Shown here in pieces: positions 1-9,353 of a stretch of DNA of 64,000 bases. This DNA comes from JAPOXR01 sp965116115. GTDB taxonomy: Bacteria; Pseudomonadota; Alphaproteobacteria; Rhodobacterales; Rhodobacteraceae. The stretch spans positions 4,464,001 through 4,528,000 of the forward strand of contig OZ220486.1 of NCBI GenBank assembly GCA_965116115.1. The letters run 5' to 3'. A program made the translations under genes and the position numbers. Positions within the stretch are counted from its first letter, which is position 1. Each line of letters opens with the position of its first letter. A model generated the notes under the pieces. The model did no database searches. It was not told the origin of the DNA and worked only from the letters and a program-made list of their open reading frames with translations.

Positions 1-134
1 CGCTCGGCGAAACCGATCCACTTTCCGAACAGTTCCACAGGGTGGGGAAACCGGGACCAGATGTTCTCCGGATCGCCGAAGCGCCTGTCGAGTTCCATGG
101 CGGCCAGAAGACAGATGACCGTGAGAATCGACAT
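1..134 (-). CDS. cobD: Adenosylcobinamide-phosphate synthase CobD/CbiB, N-terminal part (runs off the window)
   Basis: The reverse strand reads 44 codons from an ATG at 134 to the window edge, too short for most ORF lists. The translation begins with a hydrophobic stretch followed by LDRRFGDPENIWSRFPHPVE and LFGKWIGF. This matches the start of CobD/CbiB, where a membrane segment precedes a conserved GDP...PHPV...G pattern. The family is an inner-membrane enzyme that attaches the aminopropanol arm to cobyric acid in B12 synthesis. It lies 19 bases downstream of rnhB on the same strand. Only the first ~15% is visible, so integrity cannot be judged. Confidence 0.7.
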   Translation of the reverse strand, partial: MSILTVICLLAAMELDRRFGDPENIWSRFPHPVELFGKWIGFAE

Positions 135-153
135 GGAAACCCGACTCCGTGAT

Positions 154-780
154 TCACTGAAGCCGCAGGGACGCCGCTTCGCGCACCGGAGCGAAATCGC
201 CGCGGTGATGCGGAGTCGGGCCGAAATCCCGGAGCGCGGCGAGATGTTCCGCCGTCGCGTAGCCGGCATTCCGGTTCCAGCCGAATTGAGGATATTTGAC
301 CGCGAGGCCGGCCATGATGCGGTCGCGCTCGACTTTCGCAATTATGCTCGCGGCGGCGATCGACACCGACTTCGCATCTCCTTTGATGACGGCGGTGGCC
401 GGCGCATTCAGCCCGGGCGGCAGCCGGTCACCGTCGATCAAAATATGGTCCGGCGATGCCGGCAGACCCTCAACGGCCATCCGCATCGCCAGCAGCGCCG
501 CATGCAGGATATTCAGCCTGTCGATCTCCCCGACACCGCCCGACGCCGCTGATACCATGGAGACCCTGCTGATTTCAGCGGCCAGCCTGCGCCGCCGCGC
601 CGGACTTATACGTTTGGAATCGTTGATGTCCTTCGGAACTCCGTTCGGCGGCAGCACAACCGCGGCAGCGACTACCGGTCCTGCCAAAGCCCCCCTTCCG
701 GCCTCGTCCACGCCGGCCACGCGCTCGGCGCCGCGCCGCCGGAGCGCCGCTTCCAGATGATCGTCAGGAAACTCTGCCAA
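154..780 (-). CDS. rnhB: Ribonuclease HII
   Basis: RNase HII cleaves the RNA strand of RNA/DNA hybrids and starts removal of misincorporated ribonucleotides. The 208-residue product has the expected family length. The N-terminal metal-binding motif VDEAGRG is at residues 23-29, LIDGDRL near residue 118 supplies a further acidic residue, and the SIAAASIIAKVERD block and a YATAEH segment follow. The start codon is TTG at 780; no ATG gives a better fit. The gene is complete and typical, upstream of cobD on the same strand. Confidence 0.93.
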   Translation of the reverse strand: MAEFPDDHLEAALRRRGAERVAGVDEAGRGALAGPVVAAAVVLPPNGVPKDINDSKRISPARRRRLAAEISRVSMVSAASGGVGEIDRLNILHAALLAMRMAVEGLPASPDHILIDGDRLPPGLNAPATAVIKGDAKSVSIAAASIIAKVERDRIMAGLAVKYPQFGWNRNAGYATAEHLAALRDFGPTPHHRGDFAPVREAASLRLQ

Positions 781-811
781 TGATCGCCGAACCGGGAGCC
801 AACGATGCCGT

Positions 812-1219
812 TCAATATCGGCGGCTCAGGCGGAATCCCTCGCTCCACATGCATTCATATTCGAAGGTCACGAAACTCCGGCCCGGCCGGCTGGTTTCGC
901 GCATGCAGACTTCCGGCGTGGGAAGGCAAATTCTGCCGTCATCATTCCGCCAGTTCCCGCCGTCACGGTAAGGCGTTCGGCAGATCGGCGGCGCTTTTCT
1001 TTTTTCAGCGTCTTTTTCAGCAGCTTCAGCGGCGGCTCTCGCGGCGGCCGCCTTCGCCTGTTTGCCTTTTTTCACTTCATTTGCGATGATCGCAATCGCC
1101 GTCAGACCGATGACCGCCTTGACAAGATCGTCCCCGCTGTCTCCGGCGGCGGGCTGCGGAACGACTTGAACAGCCGCAAATACCAGCGCGGCCGCCGCGC
1201 CGGCAATCTTTAGAGACAT
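812..1219 (-). CDS. Small exported protein of unknown function
   Basis: A 135-residue protein. Residues 1-26 look like a cleavable signal peptide (hydrophobic, ending PQPAAG). A second hydrophobic helix follows (LVKAVIGLTAIAIIANEV), then a Lys/Ala-rich helical segment. The C-terminal half is compact and has four cysteines (CRTPYRDGG, ICLPTPEVC, YECMWSEG), which suggests disulfides in a periplasmic domain. The ATG at 1219 is preceded by an AAAGGGCGG stretch. I do not recognise a family. It sits 31 bases upstream of rnhB and may share its transcript. Confidence 0.6.
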   Translation of the reverse strand: MSLKIAGAAAALVFAAVQVVPQPAAGDSGDDLVKAVIGLTAIAIIANEVKKGKQAKAAAARAAAEAAEKDAEKRKAPPICRTPYRDGGNWRNDDGRICLPTPEVCMRETSRPGRSFVTFEYECMWSEGFRLSRRY

Positions 1220-1285
1220 TGAACCGCCCTTTCCGTGGAATATCTCTGGACTTGACCCTGTTATGGCATCGAACCGCCGGAAAAG

Positions 1286-1438
1286 TCAAGAGTCCGCGCC
1301 TTCCGGCTCCAAGGCTTTGCCGACTTGAATCCGCAGAAATCGGCATGTCAAGAACCAGCCCTGCTGACACGGTATCACACTTAAATCCTCTGATTCGCCA
1401 TAGATCCTTTCGGCTTGGGCGGCTTCTTTTGCGGTCAT
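1286..1438 (-). CDS. Possible 50-residue protein, unknown
   Basis: A short reverse-strand frame starts at an ATG at 1438 with a Glu/Ala-rich beginning (MTAKEAAQAERIYGESEDL), has two cysteines and a Trp in the middle, and ends in a TGA. It shares no recognisable motif. It lies between the exported protein and the kinase-like gene. It may be a real small gene, or chance. Confidence 0.25.
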   Translation of the reverse strand: MTAKEAAQAERIYGESEDLSVIPCQQGWFLTCRFLRIQVGKALEPEGADS

Positions 1439-1841
1439 GAGAATTTTCATTCCCTGTCATAATAATTTTCCGTTCCCGGTAGCGGCTGCCGTTTCGACCG
1501 GGTGAACCCGGACGGGCGGATAACGGGATGCGGCGGTATGCGAACATCCATGGACAGGGACCGGATTTCTTCCATAGACATGACTTCATCCGCCGGATGC
1601 GGCGGACCGGATCGAAAGGGACAACGATCAGCGGCGGCAGGGACGCGATCTTCGGCAAAGGCGGCGGCGAGAACGGCTGGATGGAGTTGCCGTCTTGGAA
1701 ATCGATGACGCACTCCTAAAACCGGAACCGACCTCTGAATATGCCCGCGCCGTCTCTCGCCGGACAAAACGAGCCGTTTTCGGCCGCGGGCGGCGGCAGG
1801 CGCGAATCCAGGCTCACCCGGCCGAGCCCGCGGCGCCGGCC
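1439..1841. other. Stretch without a supported gene
   Basis: About 400 bases between the kinase-like gene and the small frame at 1286-1438. A reverse-strand open frame (1447-1845, 132 codons) covers it, but its translation is Arg/Pro-rich with low complexity, has no family resemblance, and overlaps the end of the kinase gene. I see no RNA gene or repeat here. Confidence 0.4.
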
Positions 1842-2423
1842 TCAAATCCGGACTTGCGGAAGCCGCCGCTGAAGAGAGGCCAGAAAACTCCTGCAGCCGC
1901 GGTTTTCAATCTGAATCTCAGTCACCCCCAAGGACGCCAGGTCCAGATTCTCCCGGCTGTCTTCCACCTGTGCGTCTCTGACGGGAGCGATCCGAATATG
2001 CAGCGCCAGCGGACTTCCCACCGCATCGATCACAGGCATGATTTCTTCAAGAAAGCCGACTCCTGACACAACCGATACCCGCTCCTTGGCCCGGTTTGCC
2101 GCAACCCGCTTCTTCCCCGCCTGCCCCAGACAGTCGCTGCCGCGCTGCGGTTTAAGTATTGTTTCGCTGTACATGATATAAGCTTCGCGCGGCGACAGTC
2201 CTCCGAATTCCCTCATAGGCATGTCTTTTCGATCCTCAAACGCGAGCGGCGGCCGATCCGGCCCCAGCCCGAAATGATCATGCGTCAGGCGTTTGAGCAT
2301 ATTTGACAGGGCGAAATGGTCGGCTTTGAGCCTTTCCGCCAGACAAATGCCGGCGCGGTTCTTGCCTGAACGGGGCGGCCCTGAGATCAGCACCAGCCAA
2401 TAGGGAAAGCCGCCGCCCGTCAT
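1842..2423 (-). CDS. Deoxynucleoside monophosphate kinase-like P-loop protein
   Basis: The protein begins with a P-loop, ISGPPRSGKNRAG, right after a beta-strand-like LVLI. Further landmarks are FALSNMLKRLTHDHFGL, FEDRKDMPM, GGLSPREAYIMYSE and VVSGVGFLEEI. This pattern is typical of phage and prophage dNMP kinases, which phosphorylate dNMPs to dNDPs. The longer frame reaches 2507, but the first 28 residues are Arg/Ala-rich and not family-like, so I place the start at the ATG at 2423. The gene follows the giant helicase on the same strand by 100 bases, which suggests one accessory module. Confidence 0.6.
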   Translation of the reverse strand: MTGGGFPYWLVLISGPPRSGKNRAGICLAERLKADHFALSNMLKRLTHDHFGLGPDRPPLAFEDRKDMPMREFGGLSPREAYIMYSETILKPQRGSDCLGQAGKKRVAANRAKERVSVVSGVGFLEEIMPVIDAVGSPLALHIRIAPVRDAQVEDSRENLDLASLGVTEIQIENRGCRSFLASLQRRLPQVRI

Positions 2424-2523
2424 GCCGCGCCTGAAGGGGGCGCCGGAACGCGCGGCCGCGCGGGCTGCAGGCCGCGGCGGAATATGGCGGACATATGTCC
2501 GCCGCATTCACTCAGGAGCGGCT

Positions 2524-5500
2524 TCATGCCGTATGCGGAATCTGTTCAGCCGCGGCTTGCCGGCGAATCTCAGCCTGAATTCTCGTCATCAGTTTTCTAT
2601 GTCTCCCTTCAACCCGCAGCTTTGCGGCGCCCTCTTCCACGAATGGCCCGAAATTGGTCAAAAACTCGACAAGCGCCGGCGCGGCGCCGGGCAAGCCGTG
2701 GCTCCGGTCCGGAAGATTGAACCTGTCCGGCTCGATATCTGAATTGGATTCGATGAACTCTCTGAAATCAAAACTCTTTTTGATCCAGAAATTCGCCGGA
2801 ACCTGGCTGGTGGCTCTGCGGAGATTTATGTCGAACAGCCATTTCGGCTTTGAATCTTTGTTTTCAGCGGCAGTGCAGGAAATCGAAACGCTGGTTTCCA
2901 ACTCATTGTTGTTAAGCAGATCGAGAATCGCCATCACGATCCGCACGGATGGAACAGCCATGGGAACATAATCAAGATTAACGTTTTTGCGGGTGATGAC
3001 GATTCCGCGCTGCAACTGTCCGGTGGCTTCCCGATAGATCGACATCGATCCGAGCCCGTGCCGGCGCGCGGCGGCTATCGCCTCCAGCAGATTCCCGTTC
3101 AGGATCTGAACCGGATAACGGCGCTCGACCGCGGCTTGCCGGTTGAACGTCTGGAGGTGCCGGACATTGGTCCCGAGTTCCAAACCGGGAAGAAAACGGA
3201 TCCGTTCGGGAGCGTATTTCAGAAGTTGATTCACGGAAACGGTTTCAGGACTGCTGTGCCCCGGGGTCACGGTCCGCAACTTGTACGACTGAGGAAGCAG
3301 CGCATGCCGCCTGCGCGGCCTGGTCAGCTTGACAATGGTGCGCAGCCGGCCGTCTCTTGATCCGTCTTCGCCGTCAATCTGCAGAACCCGCCCGGGCTTG
3401 ATGCCGCGGAGAATTTCCGCAAGCCGCCGGAGCCTGGAAAGGCGGATGCGGAACATATACGGCTGCGTGTCCGGCTGCGCGATTGCATCTTGAACAGGAA
3501 CGCCGGGCCGCGCCAGATGGCTGACCGACACCGGAACGAGCGACTCCACATGGGCGGCAAGCGGCGCGAATCCTTCCGATCCGTCGGTGACCAGAGACTC
3601 GTTGACCATCTGCAGCAATTCATCGCCGTCTATCGGCTCGTCCCTGAGGTGATGCGTTCCAGTGGAAATGTACAAGGGAGCGGAAAAAGCAGAACGGTCC
3701 TGATCGCTTTCGCCGTATGCCAGCCCGGAGAACAGCATCGTCGATTTGATGTCGATTTCCCCCGGGAATTCCTTGGGTTTCAGCGGATTGGCGTTGCGGC
3801 TCTCCAGCTCTTCCACGATCGCTTCAAACTCAATCCGTATAAGATCGATCAGATCCGTCTGTTCCGGGGCGGTAAGAACCAGAGAACGCGTCAGCACGCG
3901 GTTTGCCAGCGAATTGGACACTGAGCCGGCAGCGCCGGAATCGGTCACGTTCAAACGCGTCCAAGCGGGATCTTCTTCGTCTTCTTCCTCAGCCAAACCG
4001 GCGAATCCAAGCCGGCGGGCCAGATCCGGACTGGTCTTCAGAACATGGCGGGCCGCCAGATCTCCGACCTTGTTGAGAAAATCCGGGACGTCATCAAGCA
4101 GCAGCGGATGAGACCGGTTCCCGTCAATGCTCGCCCCCATCGCCCGGAGTTTCCGGTTGCGCTGCTGCAGAATCCGCATTTCCGGAATCAGTCCGGTCAT
4201 CACCGAAACGATGCGGGGCCGAGCCACTTGGCCGAAGCGGTTGCTCCGCCCCTGAGCCTGAATGTATTTGATGATGTCCAGCGGAGTCTCCATTTCGATC
4301 AGGGACCTCGGACGCTGGTCGCGGAACTCCGGCGAAGCATGATATGAACCGCCGGTCGCGCCCGCGCGGTTGAAAATCAAAACATCGATCTTGCCGTCGT
4401 TGTAGTTTTGCACGGTCTGCCGCCGGTCGGTGTCAGCGCGCCGGACGATGCTGCCGTTCCGGTAGGCGAGCGAGCGGCCGGAAATCTCTCCGACTGTCAG
4501 CCCGCCGGCTTCAAGCCCTTCGATCACCGCGTCCAGCGGCGAAGCCGGAAGGTCCTCCGGCAGTTCGTCAATGCGGCGTTGGATTTCACGGTCCGACGCC
4601 TCGATCTGCGGATCCATCTCACGCGCATCCCGCCGTTCACCGTTGATCAGCACGCGGAACAGCTGCTCTGAAACCCGTTTCACCTGGTTTCGGAAATTCA
4701 GCGGAATCTCCAGCTCCCGCCCGCCGTTGGTGACGCACTCGCTGAACAGGGAGCCATAGGTCGAGTGGAATGTGATCTGAGGCTTGCGCCCCTCCCTGAC
4801 CTCATTCAGCGTTTCTTCCACGACCTGATCGACCTTTATGGCATTGATGGTCAGTCTGGCGAGACCGGCAAGCGGGCCGCCCGCCATCGCCGAATGCTGG
4901 AACAACACGTTCGTGCGGGCCCGGGCCGAACGTTCATCCAGTCCTTCATCAAGCATGCGCTGGTAATGCAGGGCATGACTCCTGCCGACCAGCGATCCGA
5001 CCCGCAGCGCCGCCTCCAGCATGAATTCGCTGAGCGGCGCGAACAGATTCATCAAATTCTGATAGCGGGCGATGCGCGCGTCGTCGGGCAGGCGCACCAG
5101 AAATTCAATGTTCGAGAGGCTGTGGTCACGTCTTAGGAACACGCCGTCTTCGGCCAGCATCGTGGTGAAACATTCCTGCGCGGTTTCGCCGCCCGATGCC
5201 ACGCTTTCAAGAATCGAATTGATTCCGCCGCGGCCCTTCGCCGGCAGCAGAGGCCGGTAAAGGTCGGCGCCCGACGGGTCGCGCATGGGCGTCGCGGTCG
5301 CGTAAATCACCCCGGCGCCGCCGGCCCGCTTGACAACAGACCGCACGGCTTGGCCGGTGTTTGATTTCTTGTTGATCGCATTGTGCGATTCATCCAAGAT
5401 CACGAGCGTGCCGCTGTCGGGCGCCGATTCAGCCCATTGGCGGCTCGCGCGCGTCGCCGGCCCGTTGAACTGCGAATAGTTGGTGATCACCAGATTCCTG

Positions 5501-7383
5501 CCCGTCGGCCATGCGCCGGACTCATAGATTCTCTTCCGCGACGCGGCGGACTCGGTTTTGTGAATCACGCCGTCGCTGCCGTTCGGCCCGGGCGACGCAA
5601 GCCGGACCGGCCGGGATGCCAAAATGCATGGGCGGGCCTCTTCATGAGCCCCGACGGCAAGAAAGTCCCGCCAGATATCCGGGATGTTGATCTCCGCGTT
5701 TTCCGTGAAATAAAGGACTTTCCCGCCGCCGCGCAGATGCCGACGCGCCATCGCCGCGAGAGATCTCCCCTTGCCGATTCCGGTCTGATCGGCCAGCAGG
5801 AAACCGCGCCCGCGTCTGGCCGCCAGCTCTCTCATGGCGACAGCGTCAACCTGCTCTGAACTGAGCGCCGATCCCAGTTCTCCCCGGGTCAGGCCCAGAG
5901 CGGCGGCGGCATGCGCGTCGACTCCGCCTTCGCCGTCAAATTCGGCCGCGGCGCGGCGCAGCGCCCTCGCGGTGGCTCCCTCCAGCGACTTCGGAATCAT
6001 GGTCACGGAAGCCGACGCCCGCGACAGGGGAACATAGGGACGCTGACGGGCGTTTTCCCCGAAGTCAGCTTCGCCCGCGGCGCCCTCGCCGATCCCGCGG
6101 TGCCACTCGGCGATGCGCCGCCGGGTCCGGAGCAGTTCAGTGTGCAGTTTGTCGAGATCGTTCCAGATTTCGACCTTGAAAGTCCGGCGCGCGGCCTCAG
6201 GCAGGCTTTCTTCGGGCCTCGGCCGCCGTTCGCCGACAATGAACGCCGTGACCGGCGGACTGCCGTGCGCGCCGGTCGCGACCTCCTGCGAAATCTCCGC
6301 CACCGCTTCCAAGGCGTAGGCGCGTCCCGCGGCCTGCCGGACAGCCGCGGCATCATCCCCTTCGGCAGATCCTTCGACCAGCAGAATGCTGTTGCCTTTC
6401 CCGTTCCGGCCGGCCAGCGCATTGGCGGCGCGCTCAGCCGCCCCTCCCGGGGCGGCGGTCGTCAGATCAAGAAGCTGATGCGAGGCGGCGCCTTCGCTGC
6501 GGAGCGCAGGAGCCGCCAGTTCAAGCCGGGAATTGCCGGAAAACTCGATTTCGGAGGCTCTCAGGGTAAGCCGCCTGAGAAACACCAGAAATCCGGGTGT
6601 CGGCGTCAAGCCGGCGATGTCCTCCGGCTCCCGGACCGCCTCGGCGGCGTGCTCCGCGAGTTTCATCGCGCGGTGGTAACTGTCGCGCGAACCGCCCTTC
6701 TCAACCACAGCCGCGACCAGCTGTCTCAGCAATTCGGAGCGCAGCGTCTCCTCCGCCGACCGCGGATTCAGAGACGGTTCTCCGCCTCCGAAAGGCTCGC
6801 ATGCGGCCGCTGCCACCGAAGCCAGCGCATCTTTGCCGACGGCGCCGCGCTCAGCCATCATGACCAGTCCGGCCGCGATTTTAGGCAGCTGGCCGGCGTC
6901 AGCCGCGCGCAGAAACTCCGCCGGATCCGAGTCTTCGGACTCCTGCACGGTCCGAGCGCGCCCTTCCGCGCCGGCCACGCGCTTTTTCCGCTCTCCCGAT
7001 CTCGCGCGGTACACTCTTTCACCGAGATAATTCCGGCCGATCTCCGTCAGTTCGGGCTGGGTGTGATCCACCGTCCAAGGATGGGACACCAGTTTCCCGC
7101 GCGGCACATCGAATACTGCTCCGCCCAACAGATCGGCCAGTATTCCGGCATCGAAAAGGCTCGGCGAAGGAGGTTTGTAGACAACGGCGCGGACGTTCGG
7201 AATCTCAATGAATCCGTTGTCTACGGCGCGTTTTCGGATCCGGTCGGCTTCCTTCCGGTCCGAAAAACTCAGCATCAGCCCTTTCGAGCCGCTCGGAAAA
7301 ATGATACGTTTCAGAACGGCGCTGTCATCCGGGAACCTGACCCATTTGACCGTCTTGCTTTTTTCCGGATTTCTCTGCCCCAA
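2524..7383 (-). CDS. Strawberry-notch-type SF2 helicase, very large (1619 aa)
   Basis: An SF2 helicase-like ATPase with a P-loop around residue 533 (LLADQTGIGKGRS), a DESH box near 661 (VILDESHNAINKK), an ATATPMRD motif near 697, and a C-terminal helicase block ending in IQAQGRSNRFGQ near 1046. The IGKGR form of the P-loop and the ETPLDIIKYIQAQGRSNR segment are hallmarks of bacterial strawberry-notch proteins, which are found on phages, plasmids and integrative elements. The first ~500 and last ~450 residues are not recognised. The frame is open to 7458, but a TTG at 7383 sits six bases after a perfect AGGAGG, so I start there. It is immediately downstream of the 497-residue gene. The role is unknown; DNA remodelling on a mobile element is likely. 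Confidence 0.8.
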   Translation of the reverse strand: MGQRNPEKSKTVKWVRFPDDSAVLKRIIFPSGSKGLMLSFSDRKEADRIRKRAVDNGFIEIPNVRAVVYKPPSPSLFDAGILADLLGGAVFDVPRGKLVSHPWTVDHTQPELTEIGRNYLGERVYRARSGERKKRVAGAEGRARTVQESEDSDPAEFLRAADAGQLPKIAAGLVMMAERGAVGKDALASVAAAACEPFGGGEPSLNPRSAEETLRSELLRQLVAAVVEKGGSRDSYHRAMKLAEHAAEAVREPEDIAGLTPTPGFLVFLRRLTLRASEIEFSGNSRLELAAPALRSEGAASHQLLDLTTAAPGGAAERAANALAGRNGKGNSILLVEGSAEGDDAAAVRQAAGRAYALEAVAEISQEVATGAHGSPPVTAFIVGERRPRPEESLPEAARRTFKVEIWNDLDKLHTELLRTRRRIAEWHRGIGEGAAGEADFGENARQRPYVPLSRASASVTMIPKSLEGATARALRRAAAEFDGEGGVDAHAAAALGLTRGELGSALSSEQVDAVAMRELAARRGRGFLLADQTGIGKGRSLAAMARRHLRGGGKVLYFTENAEINIPDIWRDFLAVGAHEEARPCILASRPVRLASPGPNGSDGVIHKTESAASRKRIYESGAWPTGRNLVITNYSQFNGPATRASRQWAESAPDSGTLVILDESHNAINKKSNTGQAVRSVVKRAGGAGVIYATATPMRDPSGADLYRPLLPAKGRGGINSILESVASGGETAQECFTTMLAEDGVFLRRDHSLSNIEFLVRLPDDARIARYQNLMNLFAPLSEFMLEAALRVGSLVGRSHALHYQRMLDEGLDERSARARTNVLFQHSAMAGGPLAGLARLTINAIKVDQVVEETLNEVREGRKPQITFHSTYGSLFSECVTNGGRELEIPLNFRNQVKRVSEQLFRVLINGERRDAREMDPQIEASDREIQRRIDELPEDLPASPLDAVIEGLEAGGLTVGEISGRSLAYRNGSIVRRADTDRRQTVQNYNDGKIDVLIFNRAGATGGSYHASPEFRDQRPRSLIEMETPLDIIKYIQAQGRSNRFGQVARPRIVSVMTGLIPEMRILQQRNRKLRAMGASIDGNRSHPLLLDDVPDFLNKVGDLAARHVLKTSPDLARRLGFAGLAEEEDEEDPAWTRLNVTDSGAAGSVSNSLANRVLTRSLVLTAPEQTDLIDLIRIEFEAIVEELESRNANPLKPKEFPGEIDIKSTMLFSGLAYGESDQDRSAFSAPLYISTGTHHLRDEPIDGDELLQMVNESLVTDGSEGFAPLAAHVESLVPVSVSHLARPGVPVQDAIAQPDTQPYMFRIRLSRLRRLAEILRGIKPGRVLQIDGEDGSRDGRLRTIVKLTRPRRRHALLPQSYKLRTVTPGHSSPETVSVNQLLKYAPERIRFLPGLELGTNVRHLQTFNRQAAVERRYPVQILNGNLLEAIAAARRHGLGSMSIYREATGQLQRGIVITRKNVNLDYVPMAVPSVRIVMAILDLLNNNELETSVSISCTAAENKDSKPKWLFDINLRRATSQVPANFWIKKSFDFREFIESNSDIEPDRFNLPDRSHGLPGAAPALVEFLTNFGPFVEEGAAKLRVEGRHRKLMTRIQAEIRRQAAAEQIPHTA

Positions 7384-7389
7384 TCCCGG

Positions 7390-7395
7390 CCTCCT
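7390..7395 (-). promoter_or_regulatory. Strong ribosome binding site deciding a TTG start
   Basis: A perfect AGGAGG on the reverse strand, six bases before TTG at 7383. It selects this start for the helicase over the longer frame that begins at 7458. Confidence 0.6.
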
Positions 7396-7461
7396 TACAC
7401 ATGGACGCCAGGCGCGCCGCCCGCCGGTTTCAGCGGGCAAACGCAAGAATCCAACCAAGCG

Positions 7462-8955
7462 TCAGAAATTCATAAGCTCGTCGGTTCCGGGCTCGCACCG
7501 GCGTCGGCCGCCGGCTGCGAAAGCGGCTCCGGTCCCGCTTTCACCGGGATTCACTTCCGCCTCTACACCACTTCGGTTTTGAAGGGAAGCATCCAGTTTC
7601 GCTTTCGCGGCGCGGCTTTCCCGTTCGGTTGACGGACTGTCCGGCAGTAATTCGGCAAGGCGCGAGACAGCTTCATGCACGGCCTCGTAATACCGATCGC
7701 GGGCCTTCGGATCAGACGGCGTCGGCACGGCGTCGCGCGGCAGCGCCGCCGACAACGGTCTGGCCTTGGCGAGATACAGATCGCCGCTGCCGGCGGCATA
7801 GGGCCTGAGAAAAGCCGTAGTGACCGCGAAGCCGTATCGCCGCACGCTTGGCAACTCAATGCCCGCCGCGGCGAAAAACTGCGCGACATCGCTGTTCCAG
7901 ACGCCCTTCCAGCCCGCCGCAGCGAAGGATTCCTTGGCGCGCCGACGGGCTTGCGCAAGGAACGCGGTTTCCAGCTTTTCCGCAACGACCGGTCCGGTCC
8001 GCCGAAGCGACGATTCGATGCGCGCGCCGAGACCTCCCGTCATATATCTCGAAACCGGCACCGAGTGTTTCCCGCCCGCATCAATCGACTCGCAGACCCT
8101 GGAACCCAGCCGGACGATTTCCAGAGGAATGACATCGGCCGGCGCGCCGGAATCGAAATGCGGCCGCAGGGTTTCCTCCCCATGCCGCGCAAGGAAGCAG
8201 TCCGCGGCCTCCCCGGCCGGGATCCGGTTTCCGTCCCTCCATCCGGCGACCGCCATAAGCGTCCGCCTGCTCCTGCGGCCGGCATCGGCGCTCCCGCCGG
8301 GCGCCAGCGCGACCAGCGCGGATCCTTTGTCTTCCATCGCTTTCACAAGGACGGATTGAAGACCGGTCTCGCCGTCAGACGTCTCGCTTCGGGACATATG
8401 CAGAATATAAGCATTGTAGACGGTCGCGCCGTTCACCTTGAAACGGCGGACATTGCCTTCCCGGTCGTATGACGGCGCGATCTGCGCCGGCATCCCCGAG
8501 CGTACCACGGAATCAGGATCGCCCATGCGGTTCAGCCACTGCGCTGTAAGCATTCCGCTTTCCTGACGGACTCCTTCGAAGGCGAGGTAGCCCCCCGGCA
8601 GGGTGCGGCACAGTTTGTCTTCATTCTGAAGATCGGCGATCTGCGGGACTCTCTGGTTTGTCAAAGTCCTGCGAAGGGCGATTGAAACGGCGCGGCCGTT
8701 CATCAGCCCTCCCATTATCTGTCCGTTGACCACACCCGGATAACAGCCCTCGCCCGCCGTTCCGCCGCCGTAACTCTCGACTTTCAGAACCACGTAACCC
8801 ATATGCCGGGGACCGACCCCGGCCGTTTCGCTCACAGATCGCATGTGGAAGTTCCCCGGCCGTTCCGCCGCTGGTCCGGATTCGGAATCCAGCCCGGCCA
8901 TACTCGGCGCAGCCTGTGAAACTTCCCAAACGCGTTTTCGCCCGCCGCCGGTCAT
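7462..8955 (-). CDS. Unknown 497-residue protein coupled to the helicase
   Basis: No family recognised. The protein is soluble-looking, without membrane segments. It has a basic, Gly-rich N-terminus, a YVVLKVESYGGG segment near residue 55, a central region with charged repeats (RRSRRTLMAVAGWRDGN), and an Ala/Arg-rich C-terminus. The stop codon lies about 80 bases before the helicase start, on the same strand with nothing between, so the two are almost certainly co-transcribed and may act together. The start at 8955 is the longest frame; an internal Met near residue 38 is also possible. Confidence 0.6.
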   Translation of the reverse strand: MTGGGRKRVWEVSQAAPSMAGLDSESGPAAERPGNFHMRSVSETAGVGPRHMGYVVLKVESYGGGTAGEGCYPGVVNGQIMGGLMNGRAVSIALRRTLTNQRVPQIADLQNEDKLCRTLPGGYLAFEGVRQESGMLTAQWLNRMGDPDSVVRSGMPAQIAPSYDREGNVRRFKVNGATVYNAYILHMSRSETSDGETGLQSVLVKAMEDKGSALVALAPGGSADAGRRSRRTLMAVAGWRDGNRIPAGEAADCFLARHGEETLRPHFDSGAPADVIPLEIVRLGSRVCESIDAGGKHSVPVSRYMTGGLGARIESSLRRTGPVVAEKLETAFLAQARRRAKESFAAAGWKGVWNSDVAQFFAAAGIELPSVRRYGFAVTTAFLRPYAAGSGDLYLAKARPLSAALPRDAVPTPSDPKARDRYYEAVHEAVSRLAELLPDSPSTERESRAAKAKLDASLQNRSGVEAEVNPGESGTGAAFAAGGRRRCEPGTDELMNF

Positions 8956-9069
8956 GCCGGAACATATGCGCCTTTGACAGGACAGCGTTCTTATGGGGAC
9001 GCAGAAGATTCCGGGGACTGTTTTCCGGAGCCTTGACAGACGACCGTGTGTTTGACGCCGGATGCAGGG

Positions 9070-9327
9070 TTATCGCTTTTGAGCCTCCTCGCTTTCCGGC
9101 AGGAGTCCAGCGGAGCTGATGAGCTTCAGGGCGCAGCGGTGATCCCGGCCGGCACTCCCGCGCGCCCTTGAGAAGATGCTCCGGATCCCGTTTTTCGCTC
9201 ATGATGAAATACCGGGTTCCGGAACTGCGCTTTCCCCGGATTTCCCGGGGCGACCAGACGGATCCGACAGCGGCGAGACCCGGCTGTCGGTGTGTTTCCA
9301 GCCAGCCGGCATCACAGCGGACGGCGG
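9070..9327 (-). pseudogene. ISAs1-family transposase remnant, distal part (interrupted by an IS4-type element)
   Basis: Reverse-strand translation matches the decayed ISAs1 copy at 13825-14930: PSAVMPAGWKHTDSR, LSDPSGRPGKSGE and KRDPEHLLKGARE are shared. About 170 bases present in the other copy (the NSLHWVLD region) are missing here, so the frame jumps straight to the C-terminal SPLRPEAHQL segment. The same element continues on the other side of the IS4-type insertion at 10690-10740. Non-functional. Confidence 0.7.
9321..9327. repeat. Target-site duplication, left copy (7 bp)
   Basis: ACGGCGG directly abuts the left inverted repeat and is repeated at 10690-10696 directly after the right inverted repeat. 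Confidence 0.7.
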
Positions 9328-9351
9328 CCCATAAGCGTTAACTTGTTTGGT
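9328..9351 (+). repeat. Left terminal inverted repeat of the IS4-type element
   Basis: Twenty-four bases that are the exact reverse complement of 10666-10689. Confidence 0.85.
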
Positions 9352-9353
9352 GA

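Noticed and set aside
1447..1845. Reverse frame of 132 codons upstream of the small proteins
   Set aside because: No family features, low complexity, overlaps the end of the kinase-like gene; not enough support to call a gene.
5911..7632. Forward open frame of 573 codons
   Set aside because: It is antisense to the strawberry-notch helicase; low-complexity Arg/Gly-rich translation typical of the reverse strand of GC-rich genes.
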